From contig NATW01000083.1 in the NCBI GenBank assembly GCA_003094555.1, forward strand, positions 1 to 32,744: DNA of 32,744 nt, read 5' to 3'. The position numbers were made by a program, and so were the translations under genes. Shown piece by piece: positions 1 to 7,628 of the stretch. The notes under the pieces are model-generated. The model did no database searches, was not told the origin of the DNA, and saw only the letters and a program-made list of their open reading frames with translations. This DNA comes from a gamma proteobacterium symbiont of Ctena orbiculata (lineage in GTDB: Bacteria > Pseudomonadota > Gammaproteobacteria > Chromatiales > Chromatiaceae). Every line of letters starts with the position of its first letter. Position 1 is the first letter of the stretch.

Positions 1-1
1 G

Positions 2-1855
2 GAGAACAAGGGCCTGAATATATTCAACTCCAAGTATGTACTGGCCCGCACCGATACCGCGACCGACAACGACTATCAGGGTATCGAGGGGGTGATTGCC
101 CATGAGTATTTCCATAACTGGACCGGGAATCGAATCACCTGTCGCGATTGGTTTCAGCTTAGCCTGAAGGAGGGGCTGACGGTTTTTCGCGATCAGGAGT
201 TTTCCGCCGATATGGGATCCCGTGGGGTCAAGCGAATCGATGACGTGCGTCTGCTGCGCAGCCATCAGTTTGCCGAGGATGCAGGCCCGATGGCTCATCC
301 TGTGCGCCCGGACAGCTATATAGAGATCAATAATTTCTACACCGTGACGGTGTATGAGAAGGGGGCTGAAGTGGTGCGCATGCAGGCCAATCTTCTTGGT
401 CCTGAACTCTATCGAAAGGCAACGGATCTCTACTTCCACCGCCATGATGGTGAGGCCGTCACCACTGATGATTTTGTTCGGTGCATGGAGGATGCCAGTG
501 GCCGGGATCTGACCCAGTTTCGTCTCTGGTACAGCCAGTCGGGTACACCGGTGGTTGAGGTGGAGGCTGAGTATAATGCCCAACAGGGCAGCTATCGACT
601 CAGCTTTCGTCAGCACTGCCCGGATACACCGGGACAACAGGATAAAGGGCCCTTCCATATACCCGTTGCGATAGCCCTGTTGGATCGGGAGGGAAACGAG
701 CTCCCGCTGCAGTTGCAGGGTGAGGCGGAACCACAAGCTACCCGGCGGGTGCTGGAGCTGTCTGCAGCGGATCAGCAATTCACCTTTGTCGGCTTCGAGG
801 AGCAGCCGATACCCTCGCTGCTGAGGGGATTCTCAGCACCGGTCAAGCTGCGCTATCCCGCGACTGACGAAGAGCTGATGTTTCTGATGGCCAGGGACAC
901 GGATGACTTCAATCGATGGGATGCTTCCCAGGCCCTGGCACAGAGGACCTTGTTGAAACTGGTGGCTGACTATCGGGCTGGAAAAAACCTCTCGTTGGAC
1001 GCAGGTCTGGCTGGAGCCTTTGAGACCGCCCTGAAAAACAGTGCCGCTGACAAGGCGCTGCTGAGTGAAGTATTGCGGCTCCCCGGCGAGTCCACTTTGG
1101 GTGACCAGATGGACGTTGTGGACGTGGAGGCGATCCATCATGTCAGGGAGTGGCTCAAGCATGCATTGGCCAGTCGACTACGCCATCATCTAATAGATGT
1201 CTACCAGCAAAATTGCGCTGGTTATGCCTACGATATTGAGTCCACATCCATTGCCAGGCGCAGGTTGAGAAACCTGGCGTTGGATTATCTTATGCATTTG
1301 CATGATCCCGAGATAAACAAGCTCTGTTATAATCAGTTTCAAACAGCGAACAATATGACTGATGTGATGGCGGCACTCAGTTGCCTGTCCAACACCGATT
1401 GTCCGGAGCGGGATCAGGCCCTCGCCGCCTTTGAGAAACAGTGGATTGACGAACCGCTGGTAATGGACAAGTGGTTTGCAGTACAGGCGAGTTCCCGTCT
1501 GCCCGGGACACTGCAAAAGGTCAAGGCATTGATGGAGCATAAGGCTTTCTCACTGCGTAATCCGAACAAGGTCCGCAGTCTGATTGGTGTCTTCTGCAGT
1601 ATCAACATCAATGCCTTTCACATGCCTGACGGCTCCGGATATGCATTCCTCACCGATCAGGTCATAGCCCTTGACCGGTTGAACCCGCAAATTGCGGCAA
1701 GGATGATCCGGATCATGAGTCGCTGGCGTCGTTATGATGAATTGCGCCAGGGGTTGATGCGTGCCCAGTTCGAACGGGTTCTGTCTCACGCCGATATCTC
1801 GAAGGATGTCTATGAGATAGCCAGCAAATGCCTGGCTGAAGCTGGTGATGACTAG
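2..1855 (+). CDS. pepN: Aminopeptidase N, M1 family zinc metallopeptidase (5' end outside window)
   Basis: Removes N-terminal residues from peptides in the cytoplasm. The gene is open from base 2 with no start in the window, so the N-terminal domain is missing. The first visible residues, ENKGLNIFNSKYVLA, are the tail of the GAMEN exopeptidase motif. They are followed by HEYFHNWTGNR, the HEXXH zinc site, and by the third zinc ligand in LKEGLTVFRDQEF, about 18 residues on. The remaining roughly 500 residues fit the helical C-terminal region of bacterial PepN, and the natural stop is at 1853-1855. The gap to the next gene is 122 bases, purine-rich, with no clear terminator. The family assignment is firm. 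The only unusual point is truncation by the window edge. Confidence 0.96.
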   Translation, partial: ENKGLNIFNSKYVLARTDTATDNDYQGIEGVIAHEYFHNWTGNRITCRDWFQLSLKEGLTVFRDQEFSADMGSRGVKRIDDVRLLRSHQFAEDAGPMAHPVRPDSYIEINNFYTVTVYEKGAEVVRMQANLLGPELYRKATDLYFHRHDGEAVTTDDFVRCMEDASGRDLTQFRLWYSQSGTPVVEVEAEYNAQQGSYRLSFRQHCPDTPGQQDKGPFHIPVAIALLDREGNELPLQLQGEAEPQATRRVLELSAADQQFTFVGFEEQPIPSLLRGFSAPVKLRYPATDEELMFLMARDTDDFNRWDASQALAQRTLLKLVADYRAGKNLSLDAGLAGAFETALKNSAADKALLSEVLRLPGESTLGDQMDVVDVEAIHHVREWLKHALASRLRHHLIDVYQQNCAGYAYDIESTSIARRRLRNLALDYLMHLHDPEINKLCYNQFQTANNMTDVMAALSCLSNTDCPERDQALAAFEKQWIDEPLVMDKWFAVQASSRLPGTLQKVKALMEHKAFSLRNPNKVRSLIGVFCSININAFHMPDGSGYAFLTDQVIALDRLNPQIAARMIRIMSRWRRYDELRQGLMRAQFERVLSHADISKDVYEIASKCLAEAGDD

Positions 1856-1977
1856 TAGATGAGGAGGTTGATTTTAGCGGAAGAGAGGAGGTAAGGAGGG
1901 AATGGTTCTGATCCTGGTATTTGTCACATCGAGCCGGGTCAGTTAATCTCTTGGCTAGTTGAATTTGAGGTTGCCCA

Positions 1978-3522
1978 ATGGCACAACACCCACTTACCTA
2001 TCTATTGCCTGAAGAGCTCGATTTCGAAGGATTCAAGCGAATACTTTCTGAATCCTATCCATTGTTGGAAGATACCCCGGTTAAGGTAAAGCAGACCTAT
2101 TACGACAGTTTCGACTGGCGCGTCTGGCAGGCGGGGGGAGAGTTGCGCTACGAGCAGGGCGAGCAAAATAAACTGTGTTGGGTGGATAAAAAAAAATCTC
2201 ACTGCCAAGCCATCGAATCAGCCCCGGGGTTCAGCCAGGATATCCCCGCTGGCCCGGTCCGGGAGCGCCTGGTGCCGGTGTTGGAGATGCGTGTCTTGCT
2301 ACCCATGGTGCATATCAATCAGCAGCGACATACCTTGCGTATTCTCGATGCCGATGAGAAGACGGTTGTCAGAGTCATCCTGCAGAAGAATCAATTCAGC
2401 GCGGTCAAGGGCAGGTTAAAGGGTGACCTGGATGGCCGGATTGTGCTGCAGCCGTTAAAGGGCTATGAGAGTGATTTCCTGAAGCTTAAACAACAGTTCG
2501 CATCACTCAAACTCAGACCGTCGGAGCAGAGTCTGTACCATGACGCATTGCTGGGTGTGAAGCGCAAACCGGGCGATTACAGCTCCAAGCTCAATTTCAG
2601 GCTCGATCCGGATGCCCCTGCGCATGAAACGGCCCGCCAGATCATGCTGAATCTGCTGGATACCCTGGAAGCCAACGTGGATGGCACCAGGGCGAATCTG
2701 GACAGCGAGTTTCTCCACGATTTGCGGGTTGCCACCCGGCGTACCCGTTCGGCTATGAGCCAGATAAAAGGGGTGTTCGATGTGCAACAGCTGGCGCCAT
2801 TCAAACAGGCTTTTGGCTGGATTGGACAAATAACCGGGGAGACAAGGGATCTGGATGTCTATCTGTTGCAATATCCCGATTATCAGGCCTCCCTGCCAAA
2901 GATGGTTCAAGATGATCTCGATCCCTTTCACACCTTTCTGCAGCAACACCATAAGCAGGCCCAAGCCGAGCTGGTGAAGAAAATCAACTCACCCCATTTC
3001 AGAAAGTCCCTGAAGGCCTGGCGTAGCTGGTTGCAGGATTCAGGGGTGGAGAGTACGCAGGCCCCAAACGCCATGTCTTCGACAGCAGAGTTGGCCGATA
3101 AGCGCATCGGGAAACTCTACAAGAGGGTACTCAAGGATGGTATCGGCATCGGCCATGATTCACCCGCTGAGCAACTGCACGAACTCCGCAAGGATTGTAA
3201 AAAACTACGCTATTTAATGGAGTTCTTTCAGAGTCTCTACCCCAAGCCGGCAATCCGCGAACTGATCAAATCACTGAAGGTGATACTGGATAATCTTGGA
3301 GAGTTTCAGGACCTGGAAGTACAGGCACATTCGTTGGAGAAGTTTGGTGCGCAGATGTTGCAAGAGGGGGCGCCAGCCAGTGCACTGATGGCCATGGGTA
3401 TACTCGTCGGCCGGCTTTTGGAGAGACAGCAGCAGGCCAGGGATGCCTTTGTTGATCTGTTTGCCGATTTCAGCAGCGAGTCGAAACAAAACGCCTTTCA
3501 TCAGCTGTTTGGAGTGAGATGA
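1978..3522 (+). CDS. CYTH-like/CHAD domain protein (probable polyphosphate-binding)
   Basis: A 514-residue protein. The N-terminal ~190 residues look like a CYTH (triphosphate tunnel) fold: YYDSFDWRVWQAGGELRYE resembles the conserved strand with the Y-x-D motif. However, the ExExK motif expected at the N-terminus is not present, because the protein begins MAQHPLTYLLPEEL. Residues ~200-510 form a CHAD domain, a helical domain with conserved histidines. Its two signatures are HDLRVATRRTR at about residue 247 and HELRKDCKKLRY at about residue 401. CHAD domains are known to bind inorganic polyphosphate and some localise to polyphosphate granules. The stop codon overlaps the start of the downstream ParA gene (ATGA), so translation is probably coupled. 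An enzymatic CYTH activity seems unlikely without ExExK. Polyphosphate binding is inferred from the family. Confidence 0.88.
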   Translation: MAQHPLTYLLPEELDFEGFKRILSESYPLLEDTPVKVKQTYYDSFDWRVWQAGGELRYEQGEQNKLCWVDKKKSHCQAIESAPGFSQDIPAGPVRERLVPVLEMRVLLPMVHINQQRHTLRILDADEKTVVRVILQKNQFSAVKGRLKGDLDGRIVLQPLKGYESDFLKLKQQFASLKLRPSEQSLYHDALLGVKRKPGDYSSKLNFRLDPDAPAHETARQIMLNLLDTLEANVDGTRANLDSEFLHDLRVATRRTRSAMSQIKGVFDVQQLAPFKQAFGWIGQITGETRDLDVYLLQYPDYQASLPKMVQDDLDPFHTFLQQHHKQAQAELVKKINSPHFRKSLKAWRSWLQDSGVESTQAPNAMSSTAELADKRIGKLYKRVLKDGIGIGHDSPAEQLHELRKDCKKLRYLMEFFQSLYPKPAIRELIKSLKVILDNLGEFQDLEVQAHSLEKFGAQMLQEGAPASALMAMGILVGRLLERQQQARDAFVDLFADFSSESKQNAFHQLFGVR

Positions 3523-4262
3523 TGCATATCATCGGCGTCTACAACATCAAGGGCGGGGTTGGTAAGACTGCAACCGCAGTCAATCTCGCCTATCTCGCTG
3601 CAAAACAGGGATATCGCACCTTGATTTGGGACTTGGATCCCCAGGCAGCCGCGACCTTCTATTTTCGTATTCAAGCGAAGGTAAAGGGCAGTAAAAAGCT
3701 TATCAAGGGTAAGTTCGACCTGGATGACGTGGTCAAGGCCACGGATTTCGAGAATCTCGATATGCTGCCTGCCGACTTCTCCTATCGCAATATGGATCTG
3801 CGACTGGAGGATGCGAAGAAACCCACCAAGCAGCTGCTGAAGCTGATGCGCCCCCTTTCAAAGAACTATGACTATGTGTTCCTTGATTGCCCGCCGAGTA
3901 TTTCACTGGTTTCGGAGAATATCTTCCGTGCCGCCGAGGGGCTGCTGTTGCCCTTGATACCCACCACACTTTCGTTGCGCACCTACCAACAGCTTCTCGA
4001 TTTTCTGCAAGGCCACCGCATCACCGGATTGAAGTTAATGCCTTTCTTTTCCATGGCGGATCGACGTAAGCGTATGCATCTGGATATAATGAGGAATTTC
4101 CCGGACGCTCATGGTGAACTGTTGCAGGCACAGATCCCCTATGCCAGCGATGTCGAGAAGATGGGAATCCATCGTATGCCGGTGCAGGCGTTTTCGCCCA
4201 ACTGTTTTGCCGCCAGCGCCTACCAGGCACTATGGATGGATGTACAGAACCGCCTAGGCTAA
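3519..4262 (+). CDS. Orphan ParA/MinD-family positioning ATPase
   Basis: A 247-residue P-loop ATPase of the ParA/MinD type. It starts with IIGVYNIKGGVGKTATAVN, the deviant Walker A box KGGVGKT with its signature lysine. DLDPQAAA (Walker A') and DYVFLDCPPSIS (Walker B region) follow. The start ATG at 3519 overlaps the CHAD gene's stop codon, with GGAG just upstream. No parB gene or parS-like repeat is visible nearby, so a role in chromosome segregation is less likely than positioning of a protein or granule cargo, as in orphan ParAs such as McdA or PpfA. The cargo adaptor could be the CHAD protein (inference). The yadGH exporter genes begin 8 bases downstream and are probably co-transcribed. 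Confidence 0.9.
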   Translation: MMHIIGVYNIKGGVGKTATAVNLAYLAAKQGYRTLIWDLDPQAAATFYFRIQAKVKGSKKLIKGKFDLDDVVKATDFENLDMLPADFSYRNMDLRLEDAKKPTKQLLKLMRPLSKNYDYVFLDCPPSISLVSENIFRAAEGLLLPLIPTTLSLRTYQQLLDFLQGHRITGLKLMPFFSMADRRKRMHLDIMRNFPDAHGELLQAQIPYASDVEKMGIHRMPVQAFSPNCFAASAYQALWMDVQNRLG

Positions 4263-4270
4263 CCTCTGAT

Positions 4271-5209
4271 GTGACTGCCCTCGTAATCAATAATCTCCAC
4301 AAGACCTACCGCAACGGCTTTGAGGCCCTTAAAGGCATCGATCTCAAGGTTGAAGAGGGGGACTTTTTCGCCCTCTTGGGACCGAATGGTGCCGGCAAGT
4401 CCACCGCTATCAGCATCATCGCCTCGCTGATCAATAAGAGCGCTGGTGAGGTCGTGATCTATGGCCACGATCTGGATCTTGAGAAGGATCAGGCGAAGTC
4501 TCTGCTCGGCCTGGTACCCCAGGAGTTCAATTTCAACATGTGGGAACCGGTGGTGGAGATCCTGGTCAATCAGGCAGGTTATTATGGGATCCCGCGAAAG
4601 CTGGCATTCCAACGGGCCGAGGCGGCTTTGCAAAGATTGGGGTTATGGGAAAAACGCAACACCCAGGCTAGATGGCTCTCAGGGGGGATGAAGCGTCGCT
4701 TGATGATTGCCAGGGCCCTGGTGCATCAGCCCAGACTGTTGATTCTTGATGAGCCGACCGCTGGTGTCGATATCGAAATTCGTCGCTCGATGTGGAGTTT
4801 CATGCGCGAGATCAATCAGCAGGGGACGACCATTATTCTGACCACCCACTATCTGGAAGAGGCGGAGAGCCTGTGTCGCAATATTGCCATCATTGATCAT
4901 GGGCGAATCGTCGAACAGACCAGTATGTCGAGATTGTTGAGTCAACTGCATACCGAGGTATTCCTGCTCAACCTGGCATCACCGGTCAGCAGGCTGCCCG
5001 ATCTGCAGGAGTATCGTGCCACATTGATGGATAATGAAATCATTGAAGTGGAAGTTGTGCGTGACCAGAGTATGAATCAGTTGTTCCAGCAACTCTCGCA
5101 ACAGGGCATCGAAGTCGTCAGCATGCGCAACAAACAAAATCGTTTGGAACAGATGTTTGTCGACCTGGTCGACCGATCCAAGCAGCAGCGGGTAGGAAGC
5201 GATGAATAG
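4271..5209 (+). CDS. yadG: ABC transporter ATP-binding protein, YadG type
   Basis: The nucleotide-binding subunit of an ABC-2 type exporter, working at the inner face of the cytoplasmic membrane with the next gene product. Visible motifs are Walker A GPNGAGKST (residues ~37-45), the LSGGMKRRLMIARAL signature, Walker B LLILDEPTAGVD, and the switch histidine in ILTTHYLEEAE. Much of the protein matches my memory of E. coli YadG (312 residues here against about 308). An upstream in-frame ATG at 4232 lies inside parA. I chose GTG at 4271 because it follows the parA stop by 8 bases and gives the family's usual N-terminus. The reading frame overlaps yadH by 8 bases. The substrate is unknown for this subfamily. 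Confidence 0.92.
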   Translation: MTALVINNLHKTYRNGFEALKGIDLKVEEGDFFALLGPNGAGKSTAISIIASLINKSAGEVVIYGHDLDLEKDQAKSLLGLVPQEFNFNMWEPVVEILVNQAGYYGIPRKLAFQRAEAALQRLGLWEKRNTQARWLSGGMKRRLMIARALVHQPRLLILDEPTAGVDIEIRRSMWSFMREINQQGTTIILTTHYLEEAESLCRNIAIIDHGRIVEQTSMSRLLSQLHTEVFLLNLASPVSRLPDLQEYRATLMDNEIIEVEVVRDQSMNQLFQQLSQQGIEVVSMRNKQNRLEQMFVDLVDRSKQQRVGSDE

Positions 5210-5978
5210 CTGGCGGATCTACCGTATCGCATTTCAGACCATCATTACCAAGGAAGTGTTGCGCTTCATGCGCATCTGGGTGCAAACACTGCTGCCGCCG
5301 GCAATAACCACCACCCTCTATTTTGTCATCTTCGGCAAATTGATCGGTGATCGAATCGGTGAGATGGATGGTTATCGCTATATCGATTTTATCGTTCCGG
5401 GTCTTATCCTGATGGCGGTGATCCAGAACTCCTATGCGAATGTGGTGTCATCCTTTTTTGGCACCAAATTGCAGCACTATATTGAGGAGCTGCTGATTGC
5501 CCCTGTCCCCCATTGGGTGGTACTGAGTGGCTATGTGGTCGGTGGTGTCGCCCGTGGTACCATGGTCGGCGTGTTGGTCACTATAATCTCCCTGTTCTTC
5601 ACCGATCTCAGCATCAACAGTTATGCTTTGACCTTGCTGGTGTTTGTACTTACATCCATCCTGTTTGCCTTGGCGGGTTTCATCAATGCGGTGTATGCCA
5701 AAAGCTTCGATGATATATCCATAGTGCCGACCTTTGTGTTGACGCCACTGACCTATCTTGGCGGGGTGTTTTACTCCATACAACTGCTTCCGGAGATATG
5801 GCAAAAGTTGTCCCTGGCGAATCCGGTGCTCTACATGGTCAACACGTTCCGTTTCGGCATCCTGGGTGTCTCCGATATCGATGTGACCCTGGCATTGATG
5901 ATTATTCTGGGATTTATCGTCTTGTTGACAGGATTCAGCCTGGTACTACTCTCCCGTGGTGTCGGTATTAAAGACTGA
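5202..5978 (+). CDS. yadH: ABC-2 type transporter permease, YadH type
   Basis: The membrane subunit partnering YadG, 258 residues, close to the usual length of this family. The N-terminal part (RIAFQTIITKEVLRFMRIW) is cytoplasmic. About six hydrophobic helices follow, with the ABC-2 family stretch LTPLTYLGGVFYSIQLLP near residues 183-200. The start overlaps the end of yadG by 8 bases, typical of a coupled ATPase/permease pair. It is the last gene of the CHAD-parA-yadG-yadH run. Only 30 bases separate its stop from the stop of the convergent rhodanese gene, and I see no clear intrinsic terminator there. Export is expected from the family; the cargo is not deducible. Confidence 0.92.
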   Translation: MNSWRIYRIAFQTIITKEVLRFMRIWVQTLLPPAITTTLYFVIFGKLIGDRIGEMDGYRYIDFIVPGLILMAVIQNSYANVVSSFFGTKLQHYIEELLIAPVPHWVVLSGYVVGGVARGTMVGVLVTIISLFFTDLSINSYALTLLVFVLTSILFALAGFINAVYAKSFDDISIVPTFVLTPLTYLGGVFYSIQLLPEIWQKLSLANPVLYMVNTFRFGILGVSDIDVTLALMIILGFIVLLTGFSLVLLSRGVGIKD

Positions 5979-6008
5979 TGGGTAGACACAGGGTGGGGGG
6001 TGTAATAT

Positions 6009-6437
6009 TCAGCACTGTTCCCAGGGTAGACCATGGTAACGCCAACCCCCCGTAGTGCTGCGGTGATGGTCGTCATCGAGATCACCTTCAAACCCCTCAT
6101 CGATGTGAAACACGCGAATAAAGCCTCCATCCAGGAGTACCTTGCCGGCTTCGAGGGATCGTTTGCCACTGCGGCAGATGAGGACAACGGGGGCACAGCC
6201 TTCATCGATGGTGCAGATACTCCCGCCCAGAAGGAGTTTTCTTATGTCGGTGACAAAATGAGGATTAACCGTCCAATCCGGTTCATCAATCCAAGGTACA
6301 TGCACAGCCCCCTTAGGATGGCCGACAAAGAGAAATTCCATGCTGGACCTGATATCGACCAGCACAGTACGTGGATCGTCCTGCATTAATTGCCAAGCCT
6401 GTTGTGGTGTAAGGTTATGCAGCTGAGGGTCGCTCAT
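6009..6437 (-). CDS. Rhodanese-like domain protein
   Basis: A single-domain rhodanese of 142 residues. The N-terminus carries the usual LTPQQAWQLMQDDPRTVLVDIRS element. The active-site loop is CRSGKRS with the catalytic cysteine in VLICRSGKRS at about residue 107, followed by GFIRVFHIDEGFEGD, the typical C-terminal rhodanese strand and helix. Rhodaneses transfer sulfane sulfur to thiophilic acceptors. No signal peptide is seen, so it is probably cytoplasmic. AGGA lies 8 bases before the ATG. It is transcribed toward yadH and away from the acyltransferase. Its physiological partner is not evident; a link to sulfur oxidation is possible but not shown by position. Confidence 0.9.
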   Translation of the reverse strand: MSDPQLHNLTPQQAWQLMQDDPRTVLVDIRSSMEFLFVGHPKGAVHVPWIDEPDWTVNPHFVTDIRKLLLGGSICTIDEGCAPVVLICRSGKRSLEAGKVLLDGGFIRVFHIDEGFEGDLDDDHHRSTTGGWRYHGLPWEQC

Positions 6438-6589
6438 GGGAAATATCCTATCGGTTTTTTATTCATGGATCATAACACTACATGTTAGATGTTTTGGCTA
6501 TGAAAGCAATCTTCAAGCCCACATGATGTCGGGATGATTTGATATGAATTTCTACGCCTATGATATTCAGGTTGGTTAATGAATTTGTG

Positions 6590-6595
6590 TACAAT
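6590..6595 (+). promoter_or_regulatory. Candidate -10 box (TACAAT) close to the acyltransferase start
   Basis: TACAAT ends 9 bases before the ATG at 6605, and no Shine-Dalgarno-like sequence is visible before that ATG. A promoter here would give a very short or leaderless transcript. No good -35 element is seen, so this is weak. Confidence 0.22.
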
Positions 6596-6604
6596 CTTGT
6601 GATC

Positions 6605-7492
6605 ATGTCAAAGCACCCTATTTTTCCTTTATGGCGACTTTCCGGTTATTTGCCGCTGAAGTGGCTGCATCTGATCGGTCATCTGTTAGGCCGTGTTTTT
6701 ATCTGGTTACCGAATCGGGAACGACGCATAACGGAGAAAAACCTTGCGCTCTGTTTTCCTGAAAAGTCGGATACGGAATTGAGGCGGTTGCGCGACAGGT
6801 CGATTCGACAGATGGGTGCCACGTTGATGGAAATGGCTGCTGTGTGGTTCACTCCCATTGAACGTGTATTGGGAATGATTCAACAGGTAAGTGGTTCAGA
6901 GCTGCTTGAGAGAGAGCGAGGGCAGGGCCTGATAATCCTTGCCCCGCATCTGGGTTGTTGGGAAATACTAGGCTTGGAACTGCCGACCCATGAACAGGTG
7001 ACTTCCCTCTATCGTCCTCCGAGAAACCGTGCCTACGAGACTATTGTGAAGCAGGCCAGAGAACGTAGCGGGGCGGAGCTGGTACCGACGGACACCTCGG
7101 GAGTCAAGCGAATATACCAGGCACTGAAAAGAGGTGGCGTCACCTGCATACTGCCTGATCAACAGCCAAGATCCGCGACAGGTGCTGTTTTCGCCCCTCT
7201 GTTTGGGGTGCCGGCTTTGACCATGTTACTCACCAATCGATTGGCCAGGAAGACGGGTGCGAAGGTGATTTTTGCCTATGTCGAGCGGCTATCTGCCGGT
7301 CGTGGTTACCACATTCACTATCTGCCGGCAGATGAGAGGATTGGGGCCGAGGATCCGATGCTGGCGGCAAGTGTGCTGAATCAGGGTGTGGAGTCGATTG
7401 TCCGCCAGTTACCTTCCCAATATCAGTGGTCCTATAAACGCTTTCATATACAACCGGATGGGGTCGAGTCACCCTACCGCAAAACGCCCTGA
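6605..7492 (+). CDS. Lysophospholipid/lipid A acyltransferase, LpxL/HtrB family
   Basis: A 295-residue protein of the LPLAT superfamily, LpxL/LpxM-like. These enzymes add secondary acyl chains to lipid A precursors at the inner membrane. The N-terminal hydrophobic stretch (LPLKWLHLIGHLLGRVFIWLP) fits the family's membrane anchor. The catalytic H-x4-E motif is HLGCWE at about residues 115-120, followed by SLYRPPRN and by DQQPRSATGAVFAPLFG, both familiar family segments. An ATG at 6560 is in frame, but ATG 6605 gives the typical start (MSKHPIFPLWRLSGYLP). No other lipid A gene is adjacent. Acyl-chain specificity (LpxL versus LpxM or an aminoacid-lipid variant) cannot be told from the sequence, so no symbol is given. 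Confidence 0.88.
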   Translation: MSKHPIFPLWRLSGYLPLKWLHLIGHLLGRVFIWLPNRERRITEKNLALCFPEKSDTELRRLRDRSIRQMGATLMEMAAVWFTPIERVLGMIQQVSGSELLERERGQGLIILAPHLGCWEILGLELPTHEQVTSLYRPPRNRAYETIVKQARERSGAELVPTDTSGVKRIYQALKRGGVTCILPDQQPRSATGAVFAPLFGVPALTMLLTNRLARKTGAKVIFAYVERLSAGRGYHIHYLPADERIGAEDPMLAASVLNQGVESIVRQLPSQYQWSYKRFHIQPDGVESPYRKTP

Positions 7493-7551
7493 GATTGTCC
7501 GGTCGCCGTGTCGGTGAAGATCCCCGATGGGAATTAAAGAGCTACCCGGTC

Positions 7552-7582
7552 CAGCCGATAGACATATAAGGGTATTCGGCTG
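7552..7582. repeat. Inverted repeat in the leader of the VWA gene
   Basis: CAGCCGA (7552-7558) and TCGGCTG (7576-7582) are perfect complements separated by 17 bases, about 47 bases before the next gene's ATG. No T-run follows, so it does not look like a terminator. It could be an operator or leader hairpin, or chance. Confidence 0.35.
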
Positions 7583-7628
7583 TAAGTCATAATATTGACT
7601 CTGGATTTAGAACTGGGATGACATCGAA

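Noticed and set aside
3519-4262. ParA gene as a chromosome or plasmid partition locus
   Set aside because: No parB, no parS-like repeats and no replication genes nearby.
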